Below are positions 55,079 through 63,892 of a DNA stretch of 64,000 bases, one piece after another (within the stretch, counting starts at the first letter, position 1; each line of letters starts with the position of its first letter). The notes beneath the pieces were generated by a model. The model did no database searches. It saw only the letters and a list, made by a program, of their open reading frames with translations, and had not been told where the DNA came from. The stretch lies in contig NZ_JACJOO010000039.1 of assembly GCF_014695575.1 (NCBI RefSeq), positions 1 through 64,000 on the forward strand. Reading direction: 5' to 3'. The position numbers and the translations under genes were made by a program. This stretch comes from Leptolyngbya sp. FACHB-8. GTDB lineage: Bacteria; Cyanobacteriota; Cyanobacteriia; Elainellales; Elainellaceae.

Positions 55079-55150
55079 ATGCAAGATAGTAGTAAACGGA
55101 TGGGTGATCAGGTTGTAGTACATCGGCTGTGCGCCGAGGCCGTTCTCTAA
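55079..55150 (+). CDS. Possible 23-residue peptide with strong ribosome site
   Basis: CCAGGAGGTGGTGCCC precedes ATG at 55079. The frame reads MQDSSKRMGDQVVVHRLCAE and three more residues, then TAA at 55148. An overlapping 13-residue frame starts at ATG 55048 (MSFSKPGGGAHAR). The excellent Shine-Dalgarno is the main evidence. It could be a leader peptide or a chance frame. It is not part of any recognised family. Confidence 0.3.
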   Translation: MQDSSKRMGDQVVVHRLCAEAVL

Positions 55151-55246
55151 GGATTGGCTTTAGCAATCAATAGACCTATCTAGAGCTTGCTGAGTCGGAC
55201 TTTGAGATCCTCTCGGCAGTCAGATTCAACTTGAAAGCCCGCTACA

Positions 55247-55298
55247 CCGCCCTCCTGCTTGTGCCTTTCCTCGGAAATGGTATCTTGCGGGAGGGCGG
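55247..55298 (+). terminator. Terminator-like stem
   Basis: CCGCCCTCCTGC pairs with GCGGGAGGGCGG (one G-T pair) across a 28-base loop and is followed by ATAGTTTTTAAA. This would end a transcript covering the short ORF at 55079, before the pterin dehydratase gene. Confidence 0.6.
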
Positions 55299-55392
55299 AT
55301 AGTTTTTAAAGGGAATTGGTTTTGAGGATACGTGATATCTGCAGAATCATCCCTTTTAATGAGGAATGAACAAGTATGGCTGATAGCAGGGT

Positions 55393-55680
55393 ATGTCCAT
55401 GGCACAACTACTCACTGATACTGAGATTCAGGCCCATCTAGAGCAACTGCCGGGTTGGGAGCTAGAGGGGAAAGCCATCCGTAGTGTGCGTACCTTTAAG
55501 GGATTTGTTGAGGCGATCGCTTTCGTCAATCAACTTGTAGAACCTGCTGAAACTGCCGGCCATCATCCTGACCTCTCCATTTCCTACAACAAAGTCATCA
55601 TTCGCCTCACCACCCATGATGCCGGAGGACTGACAAAGCAGGACTTTGACATGGCTACCGTTATTTCGAGCATTGCTTGA
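55393..55680 (+). CDS. 4a-hydroxytetrahydrobiopterin dehydratase (PCD/DCoH)
   Basis: The 95-residue product has the family layout LLTDTEIQAHLEQLPGWELEGKAIRSVRTFKGFVEAIAFVNQLVEPAETAGHHPDLSISYNKVIIRLTTHDAGGLTKQDFDMA. The catalytic GHHPD histidines are present. It dehydrates pterin-4a-carbinolamine; in cyanobacteria without phenylalanine hydroxylase its role may differ. ATG 55393 or 55399 may start it; AGCAGGG upstream fits the second better. Confidence 0.92.
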   Translation: MSMAQLLTDTEIQAHLEQLPGWELEGKAIRSVRTFKGFVEAIAFVNQLVEPAETAGHHPDLSISYNKVIIRLTTHDAGGLTKQDFDMATVISSIA

Positions 55681-55726
55681 TATGCGTCTGTTCAGGAATC
55701 AGCTATTAGTTAAGACCTCGTAGTAG

Positions 55727-55795
55727 GATAAAATCTGAATTTTTTTATGGAAGGTGTGTCAGAGCCCGCCTTCCATAAAAAAATCAGGTTTTATC
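55727..55795. repeat. Hairpin element adjoining family B copy 2
   Basis: GATAAAATCTGA-ATTTTTTT-ATGGAAGG pairs with the complement ending at TTTTATC 55795, with one bulge and one mismatch, loop about 13 bases. It is preceded by TAGTAGGA, like the TAGTAGGC that starts family B just beyond it. Confidence 0.75.
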
Positions 55796-55894
55796 TAGTA
55801 GGCTACGGCCTAAGTCCGTAACCTATTTTTCTGTGGGGGTTGCTTCGCACCCCCACAGAAAAATAGGTTATATATTTACGCCTCAGCGTACTAG
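55796..55894. repeat. Family B palindromic element, copy 2
   Basis: A 99-bp element. Left arm TAGTAGGCTACGGCCTAAGT-CCGTAACC; right arm complementary to CTAGTACGCTGAGGCGTAA-ATATATAACC. Core AACCTATTTTTCTGTGGGGG-TTGC-TTC-GCACCCCCACAG... gives a perfect apex GC-TTC-GC with one extra T on the left. Copy 1 is at 49481. Confidence 0.85.
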
Positions 55895-56277
55895 TTTGTA
55901 GTTTTTAGCCGTATAAGGCATGAGCTAGATTCGTCACAGATTTTATCCTATCTCTCTGGATGAACGAAGTTGAATATTGGGTGTAACTTCCACAATATTG
56001 CTTAGTAGTTGGGTACTTTTTGTGCTAAGTACCTCGAAGATTTTTTAGCATTTTCAATATCTTGTACCTAGTCTGAAATAAGCTACATTGCTTCTTTTGT
56101 CTTCCTTATAACGAGAATCCAAAATTCTGAATCAGAATTAGAAGCTATGTTTCCGGGGACACATACTTATTCGATGCACAAATAGTAAATTTACCTAGGC
56201 TACAGGTTTGCATAGTTCTGCAAGGCTTTGCTATGGACTCCTTTAGCCTCGTATTACAAAGGTGTGAGGACAATTTA
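55895..56277. other. Upstream region of first porin
   Basis: About 380 AT-rich bases with no gene. The last part, CTCCTTTAGCCTCG...AAAGGTGTGAGGACAATTTA, resembles the region before the second porin (CCTTTTAGCAAGGTGTGAGGATAATTGA), showing that the duplication included the ribosome site. Confidence 0.55.
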
Positions 56278-57876
56278 ATGGCTAAGTTACTGTGGAAGTC
56301 CCTGCTGGTTGCACCAGCGGTATTAGGGGCTGCTCTGGTTTCCTCTGTGGCATTCGCCCAAACTGCTCCTGAAGCGAACAGCTCCACAGAGCTGGCAACA
56401 CTCGATCGGGTGATGCAGTATAGCAATGAAGGTCGTGGAGCGGGTGAACTGGCTCAGGTGACCTCTGTTACGCAATTTTCTGACGTCAGCCCCAGCGACT
56501 GGGCCTATGAAGCACTGTCTTTCCTGGCCAACTCCGAAGACCAGGGTGGACTGGACTGTTTGGAAGGTTATCCTGACGGTACCTACCGTGGTAACCGAGC
56601 TCTGACCCGTTACGAATTCGCAGCTGGTTTGGCTGCTTGCTTGGATGCGATCGCAGGGGCTCAGCTGGATGCAGAGCAACTGGCTCGGATTGAAGCACTG
56701 CAGCGCGAATTTGCGGCAGAGCTGGCTGCACTTCGGGGTCGTGTAGACGCTTTGGAAGCAGCAGTTGATGAGTTGGAAGCGAACCAGTTCTCTACCACGA
56801 CTCGTTTGCGTGGTGAAGCTATCTTCGCTGTTACTGACATTTTCGGCGGTGATAACCTCAATATCGATGATTCAAACAACCTTGTTTTAGGCGATCGCGT
56901 TCGTTTGAACTTTGATACCAGCTTCACGGGCGACGACCTGTTGCGTACTCGTCTTCAGTCTGGTGACTGGTTTACAGGTTCCAATGGTCGATTTGTTGGC
57001 GTTCCTACTCCTGCAGTTCCTGAGGGGATTCAAAGAGAGCAGACGGACCTGAGCTTTGATTCCAATACCGATAACGATATCGTCCTCAACGATTTTTACT
57101 ACCAGTTCCCTCTCGGTGGTGCAACCTTCACTATCGGTCTGAACACGACCACAATTTCGGATATTGTCACCACCGTGAGCCCATTTGATAGTGGCAGTCA
57201 GGGCTCTGTGCTGAACTTCGGCTATAACCCTATCTATGACCTGGGTCGTCAGGATGAAGCTCTGGGCGTGACTTATGACTTTGGTGACAGCTTCCAGATT
57301 GGTGCAGGTTACCTGACTGACCAAGCGTCTGATCCTCGCCAAGACCAGGGCTTGTTCAATGGCGACAGCACCTTCTTTGGGCAATTGACCTTCGATAATG
57401 GAGATTTGACCGTTGCTGCTACCTATGTCAATGCCTATGTCGGTAACAGCGATATCAGTGGAGCCGCTGGGGATGCCATCTTCAATGGCTATGGTTTGAG
57501 CGCTAACTTTGTCCTGGGTGACGTATTCAACATCGGTGGCTGGATCTCCTACATCGATGGCGACACCTTCAACAACGGCAACGTTGGTCAAGGTGAGTAC
57601 TGGACCTATGCAGCTACCCTGGGTATTGAAGACCTGGGCATCGATGGTAGCTTGCTGGGTCTGATTGTTGGCGTTCCCACTTACGGTAGCTATGATTTTG
57701 CTGCCGGTGGCAACATCCGTCAGGACAACGCCGTCAGCATTGAAGCTCTGTACCGGATTCCTCTATCTGACAACATCTCCATCACTCCTTCCGTTGCCTT
57801 TATTGACAACGTAGGAAACGATACCGACAATGATGCCGTTGTAGTGGGTACGGTTCGGACTTCCTTCCGCTTCTAA
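56278..57876 (+). CDS. SLH-domain OprB-type porin, copy 1
   Basis: ATG 56278 (MAKLLWKSLLVAPAVLGAALVSSVAFAQ) gives 532 residues; a signal peptide ends near AFA-QT. An SLH domain follows (residues about 60-120, VTQFSDVSPSDWAYEALSFLANSEDQGGLDCLEGYPDGTYRGNRALTRYEFAAGLAACLDAI), which anchors to peptidoglycan-linked polysaccharide. A coiled coil comes next (LARIEALQREFAAELAALRGRVDALEAAVDELEANQF). A beta-barrel of the cyanobacterial SomA/OprB type ends in ...VGTVRTSFRF, with terminal Phe. It is an outer-membrane channel for ions or small solutes, often iron-related. A near-identical paralogue lies 450 bases downstream. Confidence 0.92.
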   Translation: MAKLLWKSLLVAPAVLGAALVSSVAFAQTAPEANSSTELATLDRVMQYSNEGRGAGELAQVTSVTQFSDVSPSDWAYEALSFLANSEDQGGLDCLEGYPDGTYRGNRALTRYEFAAGLAACLDAIAGAQLDAEQLARIEALQREFAAELAALRGRVDALEAAVDELEANQFSTTTRLRGEAIFAVTDIFGGDNLNIDDSNNLVLGDRVRLNFDTSFTGDDLLRTRLQSGDWFTGSNGRFVGVPTPAVPEGIQREQTDLSFDSNTDNDIVLNDFYYQFPLGGATFTIGLNTTTISDIVTTVSPFDSGSQGSVLNFGYNPIYDLGRQDEALGVTYDFGDSFQIGAGYLTDQASDPRQDQGLFNGDSTFFGQLTFDNGDLTVAATYVNAYVGNSDISGAAGDAIFNGYGLSANFVLGDVFNIGGWISYIDGDTFNNGNVGQGEYWTYAATLGIEDLGIDGSLLGLIVGVPTYGSYDFAAGGNIRQDNAVSIEALYRIPLSDNISITPSVAFIDNVGNDTDNDAVVVGTVRTSFRF

Positions 57877-58326
57877 GCTCCTCAAACGTTCTCTTTCTGC
57901 AAACTCCATTTTCAGGATCTACAGATCTACAAGGAACTGTATGAATATTGGAGTTTTTCCTGCCAAGGGTTTGAAGAAGCCTTACTGCTCTGGAGTTTCT
58001 CCAATAGATTCTGCTAATGTCCCCAGATAGAGAGCTTGCAAGTTTGCTTTTTGTGGGGTTTCCCACAAAAAGCAAACTATCCTAAATCAACTTCAGCAGT
58101 TTCAATAGACCGTAGATTTTTGCTTAAAGTTCCGGAGATAAACCTTTATCAATCAAGTTTTTACCCTGATTATTGGTATTTCAAAACTTTATAAAGGCTG
58201 TAAGTAGGGGTTTCGATCCCAGAGAGCTTTCTGCTAATCTGTACACACAGGGACATACCGTCCCGTTAAATGGTGCTATAACCGTTTAGGTTGTGAGTCC
58301 TTTTAGCAAGGTGTGAGGATAATTGA
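57877..58326. other. Gap between porin copies with a perfect hairpin
   Basis: A 450-base gap with no gene. The hairpin at 58041-58078 is the marked structure. The last ~40 bases are similar to the leader of porin copy 1. Confidence 0.55.
58041..58078. repeat. Perfect hairpin between the porins
   Basis: A 17-bp perfect stem AGTTTGCTTTTTGTGGG with a GTTT loop. It has internal T-run TTTTT like the family H cores. It lies 164 bases after the first porin stop. Confidence 0.8.
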
Positions 58327-59922
58327 ATGTCTAAGTTACTGTGGAAGTCTCTGCTGGTAGCCCCAGCAGTTCTGGGTGCCACCCTGGTTTCCTCCGCTGC
58401 TCTCGCTCAAACTGCTCCTGCAGCTGGTAGTGCTAACGAAATGGCTACCCTCGATCAGGTAATGCAGTACAGCAACGAAGGTCGTGGAGCGGGTGAACTG
58501 GCTCAGGTGACCTCTGTTACGCAATTTTCTGATGTCAGCCCCAGCGACTGGGCCTATGAAGCACTGTCTTTCCTGGCCAACTCCGAAGACCAGGGTGGAC
58601 TGGACTGTTTGGAAGGTTATCCCGACGGTACCTACCGCGGTAACCGAGCTCTGACCCGTTATGAATTCGCAGCTGGTCTGGCTGCTTGCTTGGATGCGAT
58701 CGCAGGGGCTCAGCTGGATGCAGAGCAACTGGCTCGGATTGAAGCACTGCAGCGCGAATTTGCGGCAGAACTGGCTGCACTTCGGGGTCGTGTAGACGCT
58801 CTGGAAGCAGCAGTTGATGAGTTGGAAGCGAACCAGTTCTCTACCACCACTCGTTTGCGTGGTGAAGCTATTTTCGCTGTTAGTGACATCTTCGGTGGTG
58901 AAAACCTCGATATCGGTAGCGAAAACAACGTTGCTCTGGGCGATCGCGTTCGTTTGAACTTTGATACCAGCTTTACAGGCGACGACCTGTTGCGTACTCG
59001 TCTTCAGTCTGGTGACTTCAACACCTTCCAAAACGTGCCTGGTACAGAAGATAGCAACTTCATTCCTGAAGGGATTGCTTCTAACCAGACCGCTTTCAGC
59101 TTCCAGACCGATACTGATGATGACATCCGTTTGGATGACTTCTACTATCAGTTCCCTCTAGGTGGCGCTGTATTCACGATCGGTCTCAACAGTGTTGGTA
59201 TCAGCGACATCGTTACCTCGGTTAGCCCCTTTGATAGCAGCACCACGGGTTCTGTCCTGAACTTCGGCTACAACCCCATCTATGACTTGGGTCGTCAGGA
59301 TGAAGCTCTGGGTGTGACCTATGACTTCGGTGATGCCTTCCAAATCGGTGCAGGTTACCTGACTGATGAAGCCTCTGATCCTAGCCAAGACGACGGCTTG
59401 TTCAACGGCGACAGCACCTTCTTCGGTCAGTTGACTTTCGACACCGGAGATCTGACCGTTGCTGCTACCTATGTCAACGCTTATGTCGGTAACAGTGAAA
59501 TCAGTGGAGCTGTTGGCGACGCCATCTTCAATGGCTATGGTTTGAGCGCTAACTTTGTCCTGGGTGACGTGTTCAACATCGGTGGCTGGATCTCCTACAT
59601 CGATGGCGACACCTTCAACAACGGCAACGTTGGTCAAGGTGAGTACTGGAGCTATGCAGCTACCCTAGGTGTTGAAGACCTGGGTATCGATGGCAGCTTG
59701 CTGGGTCTGATCGTTGGTGTTCCCACCTATGCCAACTATGACTTGGCTGGTGGCGGTGCCATTCGTCAGGACAACGCTGTGAGCATCGAAGCTCTCTACC
59801 GGATTCCTCTGTCTGACAACATCTCCATCACTCCTTCCGTTGCCTTCATTGACAACGTAGGAAACGATAGCGATAACGATGCTGTTGTAATCGGTACCGT
59901 TCGGACTTCCTTCCGCTTCTAA
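58327..59922 (+). CDS. SLH-domain OprB-type porin, copy 2
   Basis: A 531-residue paralogue of the preceding gene. Signal peptide MSKLLWKSLLVAPAVLGATLVSSAALAQ, then the same SLH domain, coiled coil and barrel ending VIGTVRTSFRF. From about residue 38 to 180 the two genes are almost identical even at the DNA level. Differences cluster in the loop after RTRLQSGD (FNTFQNVPGTEDSNFIPEG versus WFTGSNGRFVGVPTPAVPEG), likely an extracellular loop. A perfect terminator follows at 59947. This is likely a recent tandem duplication with gene conversion. Confidence 0.92.
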   Translation: MSKLLWKSLLVAPAVLGATLVSSAALAQTAPAAGSANEMATLDQVMQYSNEGRGAGELAQVTSVTQFSDVSPSDWAYEALSFLANSEDQGGLDCLEGYPDGTYRGNRALTRYEFAAGLAACLDAIAGAQLDAEQLARIEALQREFAAELAALRGRVDALEAAVDELEANQFSTTTRLRGEAIFAVSDIFGGENLDIGSENNVALGDRVRLNFDTSFTGDDLLRTRLQSGDFNTFQNVPGTEDSNFIPEGIASNQTAFSFQTDTDDDIRLDDFYYQFPLGGAVFTIGLNSVGISDIVTSVSPFDSSTTGSVLNFGYNPIYDLGRQDEALGVTYDFGDAFQIGAGYLTDEASDPSQDDGLFNGDSTFFGQLTFDTGDLTVAATYVNAYVGNSEISGAVGDAIFNGYGLSANFVLGDVFNIGGWISYIDGDTFNNGNVGQGEYWSYAATLGVEDLGIDGSLLGLIVGVPTYANYDLAGGGAIRQDNAVSIEALYRIPLSDNISITPSVAFIDNVGNDSDNDAVVIGTVRTSFRF

Positions 59923-59946
59923 GCTGATGGGATTCCCAGATTAAGT

Positions 59947-59978
59947 AAAAAAGCTCCACCCTAGGGTGGAGCTTTTTT
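59947..59978 (+). terminator. Terminator of second porin
   Basis: A perfect 32-bp palindrome AAAAAAGCTCCACCCT and its complement, ending TTTTTTT. It begins 24 bases after the stop. Confidence 0.92.
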
Positions 59979-60067
59979 TAGGTCTTGGAAAAAACCACAA
60001 TTCCCACAGGGAAACCGGAGTATACTGAAGGTATAGCTTTTATTCCTTTCGTTGATTGGACTGAACT

Positions 60068-60505
60068 GTGGAGCTTTCCTGTAAAAGTGAGTATGCATTG
60101 CTGGCGTTGTTAGCGTTGGCCGCCAATGCTGCAAGCGGCGAACCCTTACAGATTCGGCAAATTGCTGCAGAACAGCACATTCCAGATCGCTACCTTGAGC
60201 AACTGCTAGCGACATTACGACGAGGAGGGTTGGTACGCAGTCAACGAGGTGCTAAGGGTGGTTATGTACTGGCACAGGAGCCCTGGCAGGTTACCCTTTT
60301 TGATGTTGTTAGCTGCATAGAAGGGGTTGAGGGGCAGAGTGCGGAGGGAGCCCGCGAAGCCCGCTCTCTTGAAGGTTCAGTCATCCTCGATGTGTGGCAA
60401 GAGGCGTGCCAGGCCGCTGATACCGTTCTACAGAAGTACACACTGCAGGACCTTCTGGAAAAACGCGATGCTCGCCGTCAGCTAGACATCATGTATTACA
60501 TTTAG
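60068..60505 (+). CDS. Rrf2-family transcriptional regulator
   Basis: GTG start at 60068 (MELSCKSEYALLALLALAANAA) gives 145 residues. The winged helix reads LQIRQIAAEQHIPDRYLEQLLATLRRGGLVRSQRGAKGGYVLAQ, typical of Rrf2. The three clustered cysteines that bind Fe-S in IscR are absent: the corresponding region (VSCIEGVEGQSAEGAREARS) has one cysteine, so it is more like CymR, the cysteine-metabolism regulator. The gene immediately downstream is cysK, 24 bases away, which supports a link to sulfur control. CymR of Bacillus uses CysK as a partner; that it does here is inference. Confidence 0.85.
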   Translation: MELSCKSEYALLALLALAANAASGEPLQIRQIAAEQHIPDRYLEQLLATLRRGGLVRSQRGAKGGYVLAQEPWQVTLFDVVSCIEGVEGQSAEGAREARSLEGSVILDVWQEACQAADTVLQKYTLQDLLEKRDARRQLDIMYYI

Positions 60506-60529
60506 ACCCACAGATAAACTTCTGGCCCT

Positions 60530-61489
60530 ATGCGTATTGCAAATAATATTACCGAGCTGATTGGCCGTACCCCTTTAGTAAAACTAAATCGCATTCCCCA
60601 ATCAGAAAACTGTCGAGCTGAGATTGTTGTCAAGCTGGAGGGCATGAATCCCTCGGCGTCCGTAAAGGATCGAATTGGCATCAGTATGATTGAAGCGGCA
60701 GAGGCGGAAGGGAAAATTGCGCCAGGTCGCTCAGTATTGGTTGAGCCGACGTCTGGAAATACGGGAATTGCTCTGGCAATGGCAGCGGCAGCCAAGGGAT
60801 ATCGGCTGATCCTCACCATGCCAGAAACCATGAGCTCGGAGCGACGAGCTATGCTACGGGCCTATGGAGCCGAGTTGGAACTGACCCCCGGTGTTGAGGG
60901 GATGAGTGGTTGCATTCAACGGGCGCAGGAAATCGTTGCCCAGCTACCAGATGCCTATATGCTTCAGCAGTTTCAGAATCCGGCTAATCCCCGCATTCAC
61001 CGAGAAACGACAGCACTAGAAATTTGGGAAGATACGGATGGTGCCGTTGATTTTCTGGTTGCGGGTGTAGGAACGGGGGGAACCCTGACTGGGGTTGCGG
61101 AGGTTTTGAAGCAGAAAAAGCCAGAATTCAAAGCGATCGCCGTTGAGCCCATCAGCAGTCCCATACTCTCTGGAGGGCGTCCTGGTCCTCACAAGATTCA
61201 AGGGATTGGTGCCGGGTTTGTTCCTGATGTTTTAAAGCGGGATTTAATTGATGAGGTGGTCAGGGTTTCTGATGACGATGCGATCGCTTTTGGTCGTCGT
61301 CTCGCCCGCGAGGAGGGCCTCCTATCGGGTATCTCTAGCGGTGCCGCTCTAGCCGCCGCGCTGGAAATTGGGAGACGGCCTGAGAATGAAGGCAAACTAA
61401 TTGTCATGGTACAACCCAGTTTCGGCGAGCGTTACCTCAGCACTCCGCTCTTCCAGGATCCAGAGTTGGTTGTAGCGGGTATATCTTAA
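60530..61489 (+). CDS. cysK: Cysteine synthase A (O-acetylserine sulfhydrylase)
   Basis: The 319-residue PLP enzyme makes cysteine from O-acetylserine and sulfide. It starts [23 protein letters not shown]. The PLP lysine is in [11 protein letters not shown], the phosphate loop is [10 protein letters not shown], and [18 protein letters not shown] binds the substrate carboxylate. [13 protein letters not shown] and [14 protein letters not shown] are also conserved. Length is normal. It shares an apparent transcript with the upstream Rrf2 gene; a terminator follows at 61516. Confidence 0.95.
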   Translation: MRIANNITELIGRTPLVKLNRIPQSENCRAEIVVKLEGMNPSASVKDRIGISMIEAAEAEGKIAPGRSVLVEPTSGNTGIALAMAAAAKGYRLILTMPETMSSERRAMLRAYGAELELTPGVEGMSGCIQRAQEIVAQLPDAYMLQQFQNPANPRIHRETTALEIWEDTDGAVDFLVAGVGTGGTLTGVAEVLKQKKPEFKAIAVEPISSPILSGGRPGPHKIQGIGAGFVPDVLKRDLIDEVVRVSDDDAIAFGRRLAREEGLLSGISSGAALAAALEIGRRPENEGKLIVMVQPSFGERYLSTPLFQDPELVVAGIS

Positions 61490-61515
61490 TCTCCTTTTGA
61501 ATCATCAACCTTTTA

Positions 61516-61547
61516 GAGCGGGTGGGAGTGATTTCCCCACCCTCTTT
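61516..61547 (+). terminator. cysK terminator
   Basis: GAG-c-GGGTGGG pairs with CCCCACCC-TC around AGTGATTT and is followed by TTTTGG. It begins 27 bases after the stop. Confidence 0.65.
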
Positions 61548-61588
61548 TGGTGTCTTAACGCGACGGGCGATCGCTATACAATGAGGAC

Positions 61589-62287
61589 ATGAGCCGCATT
61601 CCGAATCACTACGAAACCTTAGATGTGACCCCCTCTGCCAGTCAGGCGGAGATCAAGCAAGCGTACCGAAATCTAGTTAAACGCTTTCACCCCGATCGTA
61701 ATCCCAATAGCAATAATCACGATCGCATTGCTAGTATCAACGTCGCTTATGAAGTGCTCAGCGACCCGCTCCAACGTCGCACCTACGATCGTCAGATTAA
61801 AACCCGCTTTAATGGACATGAAGCCCGACAGGAACGAGCGACTAGTGCTCAGAATGAGTACCGTCAAAAGCGACAAGGCTCTACAGATGACGAACAGTTA
61901 AAACGGTGGATCCGGCAAACTTATCAACCGGTTAATCGGCTGCTTAATCAGATTCTGAACCCATTGCAAGACCAAATTGACGAACTGTCCGCAGACCCAT
62001 TTGACGATGATTTGATGGAAGATTTCCAGATTTATCTAGAAGACTGCCGCGCAAATCTAGATAAAGCCCATCAACTGTTTCAGGCAATGCCTAACCCCCC
62101 CGTCGTGGCCGGGGTTGCTGCCCATTTGTATTACTGTTTAAACCAGATCGGTGATGGTTTGGATGAGCTAGAAAGATTTACGGCCAGTTACAGCGAGCAC
62201 TATTTACACACTGGACAAGAATTATTCAGAATTGCTCGAGGTTTGAGGCGAGAGGCACAGGCTGCAATGCAGCAATGTCAGGTATAG
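61589..62287 (+). CDS. J-domain protein
   Basis: The 232-residue product starts MSRIPNHYETLDVTPSASQAEIKQAYRNLVKRFHPDRNPNS, a J-domain with HPD. INVAYEVLSDPLQRRTYD ends it near residue 70. The rest is charged and helical (ERATSAQNEYRQKRQGSTDDEQLKRWIRQTYQPVNRLLNQIL ... DGLDELERFTASYSEHYLHTGQELFRIARGLRREAQAAM) and lacks Gly/Phe and zinc regions of DnaJ, so it is a type III co-chaperone. It would activate a DnaK for specific clients. The C-terminal domain is not recognised. Confidence 0.88.
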   Translation: MSRIPNHYETLDVTPSASQAEIKQAYRNLVKRFHPDRNPNSNNHDRIASINVAYEVLSDPLQRRTYDRQIKTRFNGHEARQERATSAQNEYRQKRQGSTDDEQLKRWIRQTYQPVNRLLNQILNPLQDQIDELSADPFDDDLMEDFQIYLEDCRANLDKAHQLFQAMPNPPVVAGVAAHLYYCLNQIGDGLDELERFTASYSEHYLHTGQELFRIARGLRREAQAAMQQCQV

Positions 62288-62439
62288 GGCTGGCTTACGC
62301 TGCTATGAGAGGGTGAAATCCGCCTCATAATGTGAAGATTACACAGCAAAAGACAGAGGCAATTCTGCCCCGGAGTTCTCGATTATAAGCGAGAATGGAT
62401 CCGTTGTCCGTTTGTCTCCCCAGGGAGGCGTCTAGTCCT

Positions 62440-63801
62440 ATGGCTCTTCCGATTGTTGCAATTATTGGCCGCCCGAATGTGGGCAAATCAACCCTAGTGA
62501 ACCGTTTGGCGGAAGAGCGGGATGCGATTGTGCATGACGAGCCGGGGGTGACCCGCGATCGCACCTATCGCAACGCCTACTGGCGCGATCGCGACTTCCA
62601 GGTTGTCGATACAGGTGGCTTAATTTTCGATGATGACACCGCCTTTTTGCCGCTAATTCGTCAGCAGGCCATGCTGGCCCTGGCAGAAGCGAGTGTTGCG
62701 ATTATGGTGGTAGACGGTAGCACAGGTATTACTGCGGCGGATGAGGCGATCGCCACCTGGTTGCGTCAGCAATCCGTTCCTGTTCTCCTGGCCGTGAACA
62801 AGTGTGAGTCCGTTGAGAATGGCTTGATCCAGGCAGCAGAGTTCTGGGAATTGGGCGTGGGTGAGCCGTTCCCTATTTCGGCTATTCATGGCAACGGTAC
62901 TGGCGAAATTTTGGATCAGGTCGTGGAACTGTTGCCCCCGGCCCCAACCGAAGACGAACCAGAGGCTACGCGGGTTGCCATTATTGGTCGCCCCAATGTC
63001 GGGAAATCCAGTTTGTTGAATGCCTTTGTAGGCGAAGAACGGGCCATTGTAAGCCCGGTTTCCGGAACCACTCGTGATGCTATTGATACCCTGGTGGAAC
63101 GGGGCGGACGGCGGTATCGGTTGATTGATACGGCTGGAATCCGCAAGAAGAAGAATGTGGAATACGGCCCCGAGTTTTTCGGTATCAACCGTGCCTTTAA
63201 AGCGATTCGACGAGCCGAAGTTGTCTTGCTGGTGATTGATGCCCTGGATGGCGTTACTGAGCAGGATCAAAAACTGGCTGGTCGCATTGCTGAAGATGGT
63301 TGTGCCTGCGTCATTGTGGTGAATAAGTGGGATGCCGTTGAGAAGGATGCTTACACGATTTATGACCATGAGAAGTTGGTGCGCGATCGCCTCAATTTCA
63401 TGGAATGGGCTCCCTTAATTTTTGTCAGTGCCCACTCAGGTCTACGGGTTGAAAAAGTTCTTGACTTTGTTGACCAGGCCGCGGAACAACGGAAACGGCG
63501 AGTCACAACCTCCGTTATTAATGAGGTGTTGGAGGACGCTACCTCCTGGCACTCGCCTCCAGCAACCCGGCAGGGGCGGCAGGGCAAAATTTACTACGGA
63601 ACTCAAGTTGCGGCATCTCCTCCAGCGATTGCCCTCTTCGTCAACGATGCGAAACTCTTCGGAGACAACTACCGCCGCTATATCGAACGACAGTTCCGGG
63701 AAAGTTTGGGATTTACGGGCACTCCGATCCGCCTAATGTGGCGAGGCAAGAAGCTGCGGGAAGTGGAGCGTGGTGGTGCAAATCGAGCAACACGTGTGTA
63801 G
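62440..63801 (+). CDS. der: Ribosome biogenesis GTPase Der (EngA)
   Basis: Der is a double GTPase needed for 50S ribosome assembly. ATG 62440 ([23 protein letters not shown]) gives 453 residues; the frame opens upstream at 62395 but is not family-like. Two G domains show GRPNVGKS at the start and in the second ([16 protein letters not shown]), DTGG and DTAG, NKCE and NKWD. A C-terminal KH-like domain follows ([35 protein letters not shown]). All are intact. It precedes the ecfT-like gene, as in other cyanobacteria. Confidence 0.96.
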   Translation: MALPIVAIIGRPNVGKSTLVNRLAEERDAIVHDEPGVTRDRTYRNAYWRDRDFQVVDTGGLIFDDDTAFLPLIRQQAMLALAEASVAIMVVDGSTGITAADEAIATWLRQQSVPVLLAVNKCESVENGLIQAAEFWELGVGEPFPISAIHGNGTGEILDQVVELLPPAPTEDEPEATRVAIIGRPNVGKSSLLNAFVGEERAIVSPVSGTTRDAIDTLVERGGRRYRLIDTAGIRKKKNVEYGPEFFGINRAFKAIRRAEVVLLVIDALDGVTEQDQKLAGRIAEDGCACVIVVNKWDAVEKDAYTIYDHEKLVRDRLNFMEWAPLIFVSAHSGLRVEKVLDFVDQAAEQRKRRVTTSVINEVLEDATSWHSPPATRQGRQGKIYYGTQVAASPPAIALFVNDAKLFGDNYRRYIERQFRESLGFTGTPIRLMWRGKKLREVERGGANRATRV

Positions 63802-63892
63802 CCAGCCGTCTTTTACCATAGGTTCAGGGATGGGTTTCTTCAGCCTTTTCCTGAACCGTTGTTTCTCTGCCTTCTTTAGGTGACCTGGCTGC

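Larger units (their letters stand above)
54732..55392. other. Gap with possible structured transcript
   Basis: No clear gene is seen in the 54732-55020 part. From about 55015 to 55310 there is a small hairpin CTCTGG/CCAGAG, a short ORF with an unusually strong ribosome site (55079-55150), and a terminator-like stem at 55247-55298. This may be an untranslated RNA or leader of the following gene, but I match it to no known RNA. Confidence 0.4.
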
